DNA of 64,000 nucleotides from Aquimarina sp. MMG016 (GCF_018100805.1 NZ_JAGJEA010000009.1:124001-188000); one strand, 5' to 3'. Shown: positions 41,539-51,609, counted from the first letter of the stretch. The notes: a model not told the origin generated them from the letters alone. A program made the numbers and translations.

Positions 41539-44253
41539 ATGACAAAAGAATCGCTTCAGCAAGAGGGACTTCAGAAAATAAAAGTTGATTTTCAGTTTTT
41601 GGTATCGTTATTTACCGAAATGCTGGAATCTATTGGAGAAAAGGATTTGGCAAAAGCAATACCATTTAACAATCAAGCATCACCAAATAGAGAGCATCTT
41701 TCCAATCAAAAGTTAACACAAGCCATTGGGATTTGTTTCGAGTTACTCAATCTTGCTGAGGAAAATGCTGCTACGCAATACAGAAGAAAAACAGAAACAC
41801 AATTTGGTATTCGATCTACACGAGGTTCTTGGGGAGAAACTTTATACCAATGGAAAACTGACAAAATAGATGAGCAAGAAATAGCTCAAAAGCTTCGACA
41901 ATTGAAAGTTATACCGGTTTTAACGGCTCACCCAACCGAAGCAAAACGATTAACAGTATTAGATATCCATCGGGAATTATATTTATTGTTGGTTCAGATA
42001 GAAAATCCAAATTGGTCTACAGCAGAACAATCAAGACTTAAAGAGGAAATGACCAGTCTATTGGAGCGTTGGTGGCGAACAGGAGAAATCTATCTTGAAA
42101 AACCACACCTTGAAGATGAAAGAAATAATCTAATGCACTATTTTGAAAATGTTTTTCCTGAAGCAGCACGCTTAACAGATCAGCGTTTGCGTGATGCCTG
42201 GAAAACGCTTGGTTTTTCTGAAGAGTTGCTAGAATGGCCAGAGCATTTCCCGTTGATTCAGTTTGGTAGCTGGGTGGGTGGTGACCGTGATGGTCATCCA
42301 TTTGTGACTGCTGATTTTACTGCTTCTACACTACGATTACATCGCCAGACCGTTTTAAAAATGATACAAAATCAACTGGTTGGACTAGCAGCAAAATTGA
42401 GTTTTTCGGGTTATCAAACTTCTATACCAGAAACTTTTTTAGTTGAAATTGAATCTACTGCAAAATTATTTGGAGAAGAAGGGCAAAAAGCCTTAGATCG
42501 AAATCCATCTGAACCTTTACGGCAATTTCTAAATTTACTTTTACTAAGGCTAGAAAATACTATTACCGATAATCGTGTATTAGGAGAAGACGGCTTTTTT
42601 ACATCTTCAAATGATTTATGGACCGAACTTAAAAAACTTAGACAGCTATTAATCGATTTAAACGCAGAAAGAATAGCAAAACAATGGTTATTTCCGGTAG
42701 AAAGGATGGTGCAGAGTTTTGGCTTTCATTTAGCAAAGCTCGATATCAGACAAAATAGTGCTTATCATGAAAAAGCAATCAGTCAAATTTTGATTGCTAC
42801 TGGTTATGAAGATTCGGATTATGGTTCGTGGAATGAGGAAAAGCGATTGGCTTTTCTTGATCAAGAACTTAAGAGTAATCGTCCATTTTTGGTGGCCGGA
42901 ACTTCCTGTGGACCAGAAGCTGATAACGTTCTTGGGTATCTACATGAGGTTAAAATCTATATCGACCAATACGGAACAGAAGGTATAGGTTCTATTATTG
43001 TGAGCATGACCAGGAGTGTTAGTGATTTGTTACTCGTTTTTTTACTGTTAAGAGAAGTAGGTTTACACGAAGCTAATCTTCCTGTAGTACCACTATTAGA
43101 AACCATTGACGACCTAATTGCCGGACCTGAAATTTTAACTACTTTTTTGCAGCATCCTATCATGCTAAAACAGCGACAGGCTTCTGAACCGTTTATACAA
43201 GAAGTAATGCTGGGATATAGTGATAGTAATAAGGATGGTGGTATCTTAACCAGCCGGTGGAATATTTACAAAGCTGAAGAAAACCTCACAAAAGCTGCTA
43301 AGAAATTAGGTGTTGAACTATGCTTTTTTCACGGTCGTGGAGGAACCATTAGTCGTGGAGGTGGTAAAATTCATCGATTTTTGGATAGTATGCCTCCAGG
43401 TTCTATGAGTGGTCATATTAAGATGACTGTACAAGGCGAAACCATTGCTAACCAATTTGCCAACCTCCTTACTGCAACGTATAACCTCGAAATGTTTGTA
43501 GCAGGAACCGCAAGACAAGCATTAATACCTTTGAGCAAAACCAAAGATGACCAGCGTTATGAAATAATGGATCAACTAGTAAATCTAGCACGACAAACGT
43601 ATCGTAAGTTACTGGATCACCCCAATTTTATTGATTTTTATGCTAGCGCCACACCAATTGATGTTCTTGAACAGAGTAAAATTGGTTCCAGACCTGCACG
43701 TAGAACAGGGCAACGCTCTTTGGATGATCTCCGTTCAATACCTTGGGTATTTAGCTGGAGTCAGTCACGATTCAATTTAACCGGGTGGTTCGGAGTTGGA
43801 ACGGCTTTTGAAGAATTTCAAAAACAACAGCCTAATAATTTTGAACGATTAAAACAATTAGCCAAGGAATGGCCTTTCTTAAAATATCGACTTATTCAAA
43901 TAGAATCCAATCTATTAAACTCAGACATTGATATTATGAAAGGTTTTGCTAATCTGGTAGAAGAACCTAAAACCAAACAGGAACTCATGGACTTGATCCT
44001 TACGGATCATCATACCTGTTTGAAAAAGATAGAAAACCTAATGGGAGAATCTGTTGAAGCAAGAAGAATTTCTAAACTAGAAAATAACAAGTTGAGAAAT
44101 AATGCTTTACAAGTACTTCATGAGATACAAATTGAATATTTGACCAAATGGAGAAGCATTAAAAAGACTGATAAAGAACTAAGTGATACATATCTATTGC
44201 ATCTCTTAATGCTAGTTAATGCACTTTCTGGTGGGTTAAAAAGTACAGGGTGA
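41539..44253 (+). CDS. ppc: Phosphoenolpyruvate carboxylase
   Basis: A 904-residue enzyme that makes oxaloacetate from PEP and bicarbonate, refilling the TCA cycle. The catalytic His signature VLTAHPTEAKR places His131 in the expected position. Other family motifs follow in order: GSWVGGDRDGHPFV, the YSDSNKDGG loop, FFHGRGGTISRGGGK (the mobile glycine loop), GSRPARRTG, and LRSIPWVFSWSQSRFNLTGW. The C-terminus ends SGGLKSTG, matching the family's terminal Asn/Ser-Thr-Gly. The length is typical of bacterial enzymes. It is a core gene embedded among accessory surface-protein genes. The family call is certain. Confidence 0.97.
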   Translation: MTKESLQQEGLQKIKVDFQFLVSLFTEMLESIGEKDLAKAIPFNNQASPNREHLSNQKLTQAIGICFELLNLAEENAATQYRRKTETQFGIRSTRGSWGETLYQWKTDKIDEQEIAQKLRQLKVIPVLTAHPTEAKRLTVLDIHRELYLLLVQIENPNWSTAEQSRLKEEMTSLLERWWRTGEIYLEKPHLEDERNNLMHYFENVFPEAARLTDQRLRDAWKTLGFSEELLEWPEHFPLIQFGSWVGGDRDGHPFVTADFTASTLRLHRQTVLKMIQNQLVGLAAKLSFSGYQTSIPETFLVEIESTAKLFGEEGQKALDRNPSEPLRQFLNLLLLRLENTITDNRVLGEDGFFTSSNDLWTELKKLRQLLIDLNAERIAKQWLFPVERMVQSFGFHLAKLDIRQNSAYHEKAISQILIATGYEDSDYGSWNEEKRLAFLDQELKSNRPFLVAGTSCGPEADNVLGYLHEVKIYIDQYGTEGIGSIIVSMTRSVSDLLLVFLLLREVGLHEANLPVVPLLETIDDLIAGPEILTTFLQHPIMLKQRQASEPFIQEVMLGYSDSNKDGGILTSRWNIYKAEENLTKAAKKLGVELCFFHGRGGTISRGGGKIHRFLDSMPPGSMSGHIKMTVQGETIANQFANLLTATYNLEMFVAGTARQALIPLSKTKDDQRYEIMDQLVNLARQTYRKLLDHPNFIDFYASATPIDVLEQSKIGSRPARRTGQRSLDDLRSIPWVFSWSQSRFNLTGWFGVGTAFEEFQKQQPNNFERLKQLAKEWPFLKYRLIQIESNLLNSDIDIMKGFANLVEEPKTKQELMDLILTDHHTCLKKIENLMGESVEARRISKLENNKLRNNALQVLHEIQIEYLTKWRSIKKTDKELSDTYLLHLLMLVNALSGGLKSTG

Positions 44254-44625
44254 TTCGTTATTTTAAACTAATGCACACTTATTTATTGCTTATAATGCCA
44301 CTACTCGTATCTTACTGTTAGAAACTGGGTAGCTGTCAAAATAGTAAGATAGTTCCAATGTATCTTAGAAATAACTATTTCCTATTTGGGAAACAGCTGC
44401 AAAGTATCTCTGAAATAGGACTAACCTATTTTCGATATACCTCCTAAGTATATTTGACTTAATACATAGGATATTCCTACATAGTTCCGAGGTGCTTTCA
44501 AAATCACCTAGAGGTCTTAAGAGAACTTGTCTACCTCAACAATCATTAGGATCATACGACTTGGAAATATTATATATTTAGACTTATCGTAGGGTTACGT
44601 ATTCCAAAATATATGGCTATACTTA
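44254..44625. other. Non-coding spacer with internally repeated words
   Basis: This 372 bp stretch separates ppc from the converging surface-protein gene and holds no convincing ORF, RNA gene or classic terminator. It contains near-repeats such as GTATCTTAGAAATA and GTATCTCTGAAATA, AGCTGTCAAA and AGCTGCAAA, and CTATTTCC or CTATTTTC words. There is also a weak stem AGGTG...CACCT near 44490-44511. It could be a decayed 3' region; I see no function. Confidence 0.4.
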
Positions 44626-47019
44626 TTATTCTATCACCATCTTTTTGGTATCGATCAAGCTCCCTTCTACATACAACGAATAGAAATAGGTACCAGATGC
44701 TAATCCATCCCTATTAATAGCCAAGGTTCCGTCTCCTCTTTTGTCTAAAGTAACCGTAGAGATTACCTGTCCACTGGTATTGCTAAATACCATAGCTGCT
44801 TTGGATACAGAAGATGGTAGGTAGTATTTAATAGAAGAGGTTCCGTTAAACGGGTTGGGTATGTTTTGATATAAAATAGCTGTTTTTGCCTTGTTAAGAT
44901 TATTTTCTTGTACTCCCAGCGTTTGTTCTAAGAGAGCTAACCTGTTTTCGATATCTGTTAATAATGGTGAAAGATCCACTGTTACCGATGCTCCGTTCTC
45001 AATAGCTATGGTAAGATCTGTTCCACTAAGACTTGCTGAACTTAAATCCTGCCCATCCGTATTTACATAGGCAGAAAAATCTACTGTGTTTCCATTACTG
45101 ATACTCAATACATCATTGGTTAAATCTAATGTTTGACTGTCTGTACCAGTACCATCCTGTAATGTTGAAAGATCTACGGTATTACTTCCTCCCGAAATAC
45201 TAAGAATAGCATTGCTAAGTGATAATTCCTGATTGTCAGTATTATCTAAGTACCCTGAAAGATCAACTGATGTAGCATCGTTAGTTAAACTCAATATATT
45301 TGAGGACAATTGTAAATCTTGTGCATCTGTATTATCTAAATAACCAGACAAATTAATAGTATTCGTTCCACCAGAAATACTTAAGATATTAGTAGCCAAG
45401 GAAAGTTCCTGACTATCTGTATTATCTAAAAAGGACGATAAATCTACAACTTGAGTTACCGTTGCATCATCTTCTAAGGATAATTCTAAATCATTACCAT
45501 TCAACTGAAATACATCAATGGTTTGGTTATCAGTATCCGTATCGGTATCTAATGTAGAATTGATCCATTGTGTCCCATCCCATATAAATAAAGCAGAAAG
45601 ATCGGTATCATACACCATCATTCCAGCTTCTGTGGTGGCCAAAGGGTTTCCATTAGCAGCAGCGGTTTCCATATCAGTACGTTGTACCGTAGTCACTCTA
45701 TTGATCAAAAATCCTTTGTCGGTATCAGCCAATTCTAAAGAAGCATTTTGATTGGCTGCTATAGTACCAATACCTACACTAAATCTATTGGTAGTTGTAT
45801 TTCCTCCAAGTGCCATCGTATTAGCCTGAGTAACATCAACATCGTATCCTATAGCTGCCGAATAAGAATCGGCAGTACTACTTAATGAACCAATAGTTAT
45901 GGATCCTTGATTTCCTGTTGATCGAGCTTGGTGACCTATAATGACTTGATCATCCCCAAAAACGCTAACTGAATTTCCTAGAAATATATTTCTATTATTT
46001 CTATTAGCAGAAGATCCAAATGATCCATTTCCAATAAAATCTGCTTTCCATCCCATACCTACATTATCCGATCCTTCTCTATTGATACCACCAGTCAATA
46101 CCCCAACATAGGTATTTCTGTTGGCATCATTACGGTTATTGCTACGGTTATTATCCCAACCTGCACCATATCCAAGAAACGTATTACCATCTGCATGCTG
46201 GCTATTAGCACCTGCAGCATAACCCAGAAACGTATTCGCAAAACCATCCACATTATCTAGACCAGCTCCCGATCCTATAAAAGTATTTGCTTGACCAGTA
46301 GTATTTCGTTCTCCTGCTCCACTACCATTATTTACAAAATCATAATCAACTCCATTACCCAGAGATCCCGGTATTGAACTACTGCTTTCTCCACCTACAA
46401 AAGTATTACCATTTGCGGTAGTAGTATTTGCTCCTGCCCTGCTTCCTACAAAGCAATTATCATTACCTGTTGTTAAATCAAATCCTGCATCTTCACCTAT
46501 AAGTACATTGTCATCGCCATCGGTAAGACTTCTTCCTGCTTGTTCTCCTATAATCACATTATCAACACCTGTAGTCAATTGTTGTCCTGCTCTGTGTCCG
46601 ACAACCACATTATCATTTCCAGTAGCGTTCCTCGCTACATAATTACCAATGAATACATTATCAGAAGCACTTAGCGTTAGATCGGCAGCAAATGTTCCGA
46701 TCACAATGTTATCTTCTGCGTCAACACCTGTTGTACTTTCATTTAATAATGCACCAGCCATACCACCTATCAAAATATTACTATACGACACTCCCAACGA
46801 AGCTCCAGCACCAGGGCCTACAGAAAGGTTCCAATCACCAGTAGTCAATGATGGTCCTGGAGTAAATGTTTGAGTTCCATCATAAGGAAAAGGAGTGTGA
46901 CTGTCACCGGATTGATTTGGGGTAATTGCAGATCCCGTAGTTTGATTTCCTGTCTGTGCTATTATACTATTAAAGGATACGAGAAGTAATACGAAAACTA
47001 AAGGTAATTGTTTTATCAT
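44626..47019 (-). CDS. YadA-head-like surface protein with T9SS type A sorting domain
   Basis: A 797-residue protein. A signal peptide ends IIAQT. Head repeats follow (about 70-400) of the form TGNDNVVVGHRAGQQL, DGDDNVLIGEDAG and HADGNTFLGYGAG. A central domain (YDTDLSALFIWDGTQWINS) leads to stalk-like repeats about 500-650 (GYLDNTDNQELSLSNAILSI, with Ser-Gly-Gly-Ser/Thr-Asn turns), a short coiled coil (IENRLALLEQTLGV), and a sorting domain from about residue 705 (LYQNIPNPFNGTSSIKYYLP) ending KKMVIE. It combines trimeric-autotransporter-like repeats with T9SS export. It is related in repeat style, but not in ending, to the S74 fibre proteins at 20382 and 22414. It is likely a surface adhesin or fibre. 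Confidence 0.85.
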   Translation of the reverse strand: MIKQLPLVFVLLLVSFNSIIAQTGNQTTGSAITPNQSGDSHTPFPYDGTQTFTPGPSLTTGDWNLSVGPGAGASLGVSYSNILIGGMAGALLNESTTGVDAEDNIVIGTFAADLTLSASDNVFIGNYVARNATGNDNVVVGHRAGQQLTTGVDNVIIGEQAGRSLTDGDDNVLIGEDAGFDLTTGNDNCFVGSRAGANTTTANGNTFVGGESSSSIPGSLGNGVDYDFVNNGSGAGERNTTGQANTFIGSGAGLDNVDGFANTFLGYAAGANSQHADGNTFLGYGAGWDNNRSNNRNDANRNTYVGVLTGGINREGSDNVGMGWKADFIGNGSFGSSANRNNRNIFLGNSVSVFGDDQVIIGHQARSTGNQGSITIGSLSSTADSYSAAIGYDVDVTQANTMALGGNTTTNRFSVGIGTIAANQNASLELADTDKGFLINRVTTVQRTDMETAAANGNPLATTEAGMMVYDTDLSALFIWDGTQWINSTLDTDTDTDNQTIDVFQLNGNDLELSLEDDATVTQVVDLSSFLDNTDSQELSLATNILSISGGTNTINLSGYLDNTDAQDLQLSSNILSLTNDATSVDLSGYLDNTDNQELSLSNAILSISGGSNTVDLSTLQDGTGTDSQTLDLTNDVLSISNGNTVDFSAYVNTDGQDLSSASLSGTDLTIAIENGASVTVDLSPLLTDIENRLALLEQTLGVQENNLNKAKTAILYQNIPNPFNGTSSIKYYLPSSVSKAAMVFSNTSGQVISTVTLDKRGDGTLAINRDGLASGTYFYSLYVEGSLIDTKKMVIE

Positions 47020-47042
47020 AATAAGGGGTTTATAGATCTTAT

Positions 47043-47104
47043 TGCAAAAATAATAGGCTATTTTCTTTTGTAGATAATTTTAACGGTGTCAAAAGGTGTC
47101 AAAA
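47043..47104 (-). promoter_or_regulatory. Promoter and direct-repeat operator for the YadA-like gene (site 3)
   Basis: The -7 box TATTTTTGCA occupies 47043-47052 on the minus strand, 24 bp above the ATG. Upstream a perfect direct repeat, TTTTGACACC twice in a row, fills 47085-47104. Its promoter-proximal TTG starts 40 bp above the -7 box. There is no -33 TTG. The repeat period is 10 bp here against 11-12 bp at the sister sites. Confidence 0.5.
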
Positions 47105-47252
47105 GTAGTAAGCTACGCTTTGAGGGCTGAGTGGTGAGGGTGCTTTCTACGAAAGCTGTGAGGTATGATTAGTGAGTCGTTAGGAAATTTGCCTTGCTCA
47201 TTTTGAGCAATAAAGTGCTTTATGCAAAAGATAGATATTAAGAAAACTATTA

Positions 47253-48920
47253 CTAAACAAGTCTTTGAATAAATTGCTCTAATTCTTTCCCTTCGGGAAC
47301 ATTCATTTTTTTTCGAATACGACGACGCATGGATTTTACCGAGTCTACAGAAACATCACGAACGGTCATAATTTCTTTGATGGATAGATTTAATCGTAAC
47401 AAGGCACATACTTCTCTTTCGCCTTTTGTCAATTCGGGATATAAATTTTGCAGCTTTTCTGTAAAGTCCTTATTGACCTGATCAATTTTTTCTTGTAGAC
47501 CTGATAGTTTTTGTTCGGTAGTAATTTGCCTTTTTAATTGTGAAATAAGAGATTGTAGGGATTTCGAAATTTGTTCGGGTTCGGCATCAACTACGTCATT
47601 CTTTATCTTATCTAATAATTCTTCTTTAAAAGAAAGGCGCATGGTGTTATCAGCAATCAGCTTTTTAATATCTTCTTCTTTGGCATTGATCTTTTGTTGC
47701 AATACTTGTTTTTCATTTTCGTGTTCTAATCGAGTCATCTTACTACGATGCTGGTGATTTCGTTTTAGTAACCAACCTACTACAACTGCTGCTCCTAAAG
47801 TCACAAATAGTAAAATTAGATATAACCATTTTTTGGAAGCTTCAGCATCGGCTTGCAATTCTACCTCTCGTTTTTGCTGTGCAAATTGTAAACTATCGGC
47901 CTGTTTTTCTTTCTGAAATTGATAGTTCAATTCCAAAGCCTGAATTTTTTTTTCATTTTCTAGATTAAAAATCTCATCTGATGTTCTGTTAAATTTACGG
48001 TAGTTTTCATAAGCGTTTTCAAAATCACGCATTTTAGAATTGGCATAACTTTTTCTGAGATATGCTTTCGAGACTCTTTCTTTAAAACCCTCTTCTATAG
48101 CCACCTGAAGCGAAGAATCTGCATAGCTTAAACATTTATCCCAGTCCTTCAATCGTTTGTAGTCTTGAGAAAGATTGAAATATTCTACACATATAGAAAG
48201 CCGTTTTCCTATTTCTTTATAATATGCCAGGTTTGCTTTTTTTAAACCAATCGATTTATCATATTTTCCTTGTACTCCATATACTACAGCAAGATTACCA
48301 TATACTCCGTGTAAGTCTTCTTTACTATTAATCGAGGTAAAAAAATCCTTAGCCTTTTGATAACAGATCAGCGCTGAATCCAGTTGTTTATTTTGACGAT
48401 ATGAAACTCCCAGCATATTATACCCAGCTCCTAATCCGTGCGTATCCTTTACTTTCTCCTTTAAAACAATTGCTTTTTTATAATTCTCTATAGCCTTTCG
48501 ATGCTCTTTTTGATATCTGTACACTAGCGCCATATTATGGTATACATCACCAATTTTTGAGTCATTTTTTTGTGCTTCATAATATTGCAAGGCTTTGATG
48601 TAATATTCTATTGCCTTTGGATAATTTGCTTCTCTACGATTTACAACGCCCATTTGCACATAAATGGCTGCACGAAATTTTTCATAATATCCTTCTGATT
48701 TATCCTGGATCAGTGCTAATGCATCTGTAAAACTACCTTCTGCTTTATTAAAATCCCGTTTTAATTGATACTCTCCTAACTCCAGCAAAGCTTTAACTTT
48801 TGCAGTATCAATTACAGTTTTCTTTACCTCTTCATGTAAATGGATTAAGGTAGTGTCTAGTTCTTGCGAAAAAACAGTTAGACAGGAAAAAAAGGCGAAT
48901 AGGGGTACGTAGTTTTTCAT
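47253..48920 (-). CDS. Membrane TPR protein with C-terminal LuxR-type helix-turn-helix
   Basis: The likely start is ATG 48918-48920 (MKNYVPLFAFFSCLTVFSQ). The in-frame TTG nine bases upstream lies in a -7 box, TAAGTTTG (48927-48934). The 555-residue protein has a signal peptide, then tetratricopeptide repeats to about residue 330 (YPKAIEYYIKALQYYEAQ, HRKAIENYKKAIVLKEKV). One membrane helix (KWLYLILLFVTLGAAVVVGWLL), a coiled coil and a LuxR-type DNA-binding domain follow (GEREVCALLRLNLSIKEIM, VSVDSVKSMRRRIRKKM). It is the nearest regulator to the YadA-like T9SS gene, 234 bp away on the same strand. That spacer (47020-47252) holds the operator plus a perfect TTGCTCA...TGAGCAA palindrome near 47195-47212, possibly terminator-like. 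Confidence 0.88.
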   Translation of the reverse strand: MKNYVPLFAFFSCLTVFSQELDTTLIHLHEEVKKTVIDTAKVKALLELGEYQLKRDFNKAEGSFTDALALIQDKSEGYYEKFRAAIYVQMGVVNRREANYPKAIEYYIKALQYYEAQKNDSKIGDVYHNMALVYRYQKEHRKAIENYKKAIVLKEKVKDTHGLGAGYNMLGVSYRQNKQLDSALICYQKAKDFFTSINSKEDLHGVYGNLAVVYGVQGKYDKSIGLKKANLAYYKEIGKRLSICVEYFNLSQDYKRLKDWDKCLSYADSSLQVAIEEGFKERVSKAYLRKSYANSKMRDFENAYENYRKFNRTSDEIFNLENEKKIQALELNYQFQKEKQADSLQFAQQKREVELQADAEASKKWLYLILLFVTLGAAVVVGWLLKRNHQHRSKMTRLEHENEKQVLQQKINAKEEDIKKLIADNTMRLSFKEELLDKIKNDVVDAEPEQISKSLQSLISQLKRQITTEQKLSGLQEKIDQVNKDFTEKLQNLYPELTKGEREVCALLRLNLSIKEIMTVRDVSVDSVKSMRRRIRKKMNVPEGKELEQFIQRLV

Positions 48921-49027
48921 TATATACAAACTTACTAATTAATGATCAAAAGATGTTTGAAATCTAATCTCTCAGAAATTATAGCATATCTAATTACAAA
49001 TACTTCATTTTTAGCTAATTTAGTACT

Positions 49028-50941
49028 ATGAAGAATACCATTGCAGAACGTATTTTTGATTTCCTAAAAGACTTCCCTCCTTTTGATGTATTAACTGCCG
49101 AGCAATTGATTATTATTGCTAGAAATGTAAAGGTGATCTATCTACCTAAAGACAAGTTTGTTTTTAAAATAGAAGAAGAAATCCATGATCATTTTTATGT
49201 AGTTAAGGACGGTGCAATAGGTATATTTAGAAAAGAAGATCAGGTTTTAGTTGATGAATGTGATGAAGGAGATATTTTTGGGTTACGAGCAATGATTCGA
49301 AAGGGAAACTATATACTTAGTGCCAAAGCTATTGAGGAAAGTATAGTATACAGTATCTCTTCCTTATTACTAGAAGAAATTATCCAAACCAATACCGAAG
49401 CGAATAAGTTCCTCATTGCTAGTTTTGCTACTAATACCAGAAACCCTTATGCCAATGACAATAAAGGCACTTTATTCGCTAATGTAAAAAGCTTACAGAA
49501 AAATGAATCCAGTCTTACTGAAGTTCAATCTGCGCAATATTCAAAAAATCCCATAACCTGTCAACTAAAAACTTCTATCCAACAGGCTGCGCTGATAATG
49601 AGCACTAAACACGTAGGGTCTATAGTGATTACAGAAAACCAAAAACCTATTGGTATTATTACTGATAAAGATCTACGACTCCATATTGCGACTGGTAGAT
49701 TTTCTATTGATGATCCGGTGGAAAGTATTATGTCCTCTCCTGTAATTACCTATCCTGAAAATATTTCTGTGGCCGAAGCTCAAATTGCTATGCTTCAGCA
49801 TAAAATCACTCATTTATGTATTACCAAAGATGGTACCGCAAACTCTGTGCTTACAGGTATTTTATCAGAACACGATATCGTAGCTATAAGAGGTAATAAT
49901 CCTTCGGCATTAATCAAAGAAGTAAAACGAGCCAAAACTGCTGAAACATTACAACATATAAGAAAAAAAGTCCAACAATTATTACAAGGATATGTAGAAC
50001 AACATATCCCGATCTCCTATATTTCCAAAGTTATCTCTGCAATTAATGAAGCTATAACCCAGAGAGCTATACTTCTTTCTTTAGAAGAAATGAATACGCC
50101 ACCACCTGTTAAATTCAGTTGGTTGGCTTTAGGCAGCCAAGGCCGGAAAGAACAATTATTGATCACAGATCAGGACAATGCATTAGTTTTTGAAAATCCG
50201 CCTAAAGAACAATTTGATGTTACCAAAGCTTATTTTTTATCCTTGTCAGAAAAAGTAACTCAAAAACTAAATACTATAGGGTTTGAATTTTGTCCAGCAG
50301 ATATGATGGCAAGTAACCCCAGGTGGTGTCTTTCGCTAGATGAATGGAAAAATCAATTTCATAGCTGGATCACAAAACCGGATAAAGATAAAATTCTGTT
50401 GTCTATGATCTTTTTTGATTATGAAATGATATACGGTGACAAAAATTTAGTGGATGAAATGTCTGAAAGCATTTTTGGATCTATAGGATCTTATAAAATC
50501 TTTCTCAATTTCATGGGATTAAATGCTCTTAAAAACCCTCCTCCTCTTAGTTTTTTTAGACAATTTCTGGTAGAACATAGCGGTGAACATAAGGATCAGT
50601 TTGATATCAAAGCCCGAGCAATTATGCCACTGGTAGATGCTGCCCGTTTATTAATCTTATCCAATAACCTAAAAGGATTCAATAGTACTATCGCACGCTA
50701 TAAAAAATTAGCAGAAGTAGAACCTCAAAATAAAGACTTGTATGAATCGTGTATTAATGCATTTAGGGTTTTACTTCGGTTTAGAACACAACAAGGGTTA
50801 AAAAATAATACTTCAGGAAGGTTTATAGACCTTAAATCGTTAAGCAAAGCTGACCGTTTAAAACTAAAAGGGTGTTTTAAACCTATAAAAGATATACAAG
50901 AACTTATCAAGGTACGATTTAGTTTATCACATATGTTATGA
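49028..50941 (+). CDS. cNMP-binding/CBS/DUF294 nucleotidyltransferase-like protein
   Basis: A 637-residue cytoplasmic protein. Domains in order: a cyclic-nucleotide-binding-like domain (about 15-135; FYVVKDGAIGIFRKEDQVL, DEGDIFGLRAMIRK); a pair of CBS domains (about 172-295; HVGSIVITENQKPIGIITDKDLRLHIATG, ITHLCITKDG); the DUF294 nucleotidyltransferase-like core (about 330-450) with LGSQGRKEQLLITDQDNAL, whose Gly-Ser and Asp residues match the polymerase-beta-type active site; and the DUF294 C-terminal helical domain. It probably transfers a nucleotide to, or otherwise controls, an unknown protein in response to a ligand sensed by the first two domains. The stop overlaps the exonuclease start by 4 bp, so the pair is coupled. 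This pairing is conserved in many bacteria. Confidence 0.92.
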   Translation: MKNTIAERIFDFLKDFPPFDVLTAEQLIIIARNVKVIYLPKDKFVFKIEEEIHDHFYVVKDGAIGIFRKEDQVLVDECDEGDIFGLRAMIRKGNYILSAKAIEESIVYSISSLLLEEIIQTNTEANKFLIASFATNTRNPYANDNKGTLFANVKSLQKNESSLTEVQSAQYSKNPITCQLKTSIQQAALIMSTKHVGSIVITENQKPIGIITDKDLRLHIATGRFSIDDPVESIMSSPVITYPENISVAEAQIAMLQHKITHLCITKDGTANSVLTGILSEHDIVAIRGNNPSALIKEVKRAKTAETLQHIRKKVQQLLQGYVEQHIPISYISKVISAINEAITQRAILLSLEEMNTPPPVKFSWLALGSQGRKEQLLITDQDNALVFENPPKEQFDVTKAYFLSLSEKVTQKLNTIGFEFCPADMMASNPRWCLSLDEWKNQFHSWITKPDKDKILLSMIFFDYEMIYGDKNLVDEMSESIFGSIGSYKIFLNFMGLNALKNPPPLSFFRQFLVEHSGEHKDQFDIKARAIMPLVDAARLLILSNNLKGFNSTIARYKKLAEVEPQNKDLYESCINAFRVLLRFRTQQGLKNNTSGRFIDLKSLSKADRLKLKGCFKPIKDIQELIKVRFSLSHML

Positions 50942-51609
50942 TGTTAAATTGGCTAAAACATAAAGAGTATCCTGATTTCTGGAATCAGTACACTAAATAT
51001 TTTAAGGATAGAAAAAATAATTACTTGCATACTAATCGTTTTGTAGTATTTGATACAGAAACCACAGGATTTGATTTTAAAAAAGATAGAGTTTTATCTA
51101 TAGGTGCTATATCTGTGGTTGGTAATACAATGGATGTAGCTGATAGCTTTGAGGTATATCTAAGACAAGAGAAATTTGATTCCAGTACGGTAGAAATACA
51201 TGGAATACTAAAAGAAGGTCGTATCCATAAGATATCTGAAAAAGATGCTATTATACAGTTTCTATACTATATTAAAGATGCTACATTGGTGGCGCATCAT
51301 GCTAATTTTGACATTAACATGATTAATACATGCCTTATTCGATTAGGACTACCAAAACTAAAAAACAAAGTTATAGATACAGGAATATTATTTAAGAATA
51401 CCAGATTATGTAGTGATAAAACAAAGCATTACACTCTGGATGAATTATGCGATTTTTTTAATATCAAAATGCACGACCGACATACTGCTTCTGGAGATGC
51501 CTATATTACCGGGATAATTTTTTTAAAGATTATCGATTTCTTAACTAAAGCACAAAACATCACACTACGCGATTTATTCTACAATCAAAAGCGAAGAGGA
51601 TTGTTATAA
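50938..51609 (+). CDS. DnaQ-like 3'-5' exonuclease
   Basis: A 223-residue DEDDh exonuclease. Exo I motif FDTETTGF supplies D39 and E41. Exo II is VAHHANFDINM and Exo III YTLDELCDFFNI followed by HDRHTASGDAYITG (His and Asp). About 35 residues precede the domain (MMLNWLKHKEYPDFWNQYTK), typical of the form paired with DUF294 proteins rather than of a polymerase epsilon subunit. The start was chosen at the ATGATG overlapping the upstream stop. The substrate may be a nucleic acid or a nucleotide-modified product made by the partner; this is inference. Confidence 0.92.
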   Translation: MMLNWLKHKEYPDFWNQYTKYFKDRKNNYLHTNRFVVFDTETTGFDFKKDRVLSIGAISVVGNTMDVADSFEVYLRQEKFDSSTVEIHGILKEGRIHKISEKDAIIQFLYYIKDATLVAHHANFDINMINTCLIRLGLPKLKNKVIDTGILFKNTRLCSDKTKHYTLDELCDFFNIKMHDRHTASGDAYITGIIFLKIIDFLTKAQNITLRDLFYNQKRRGLL

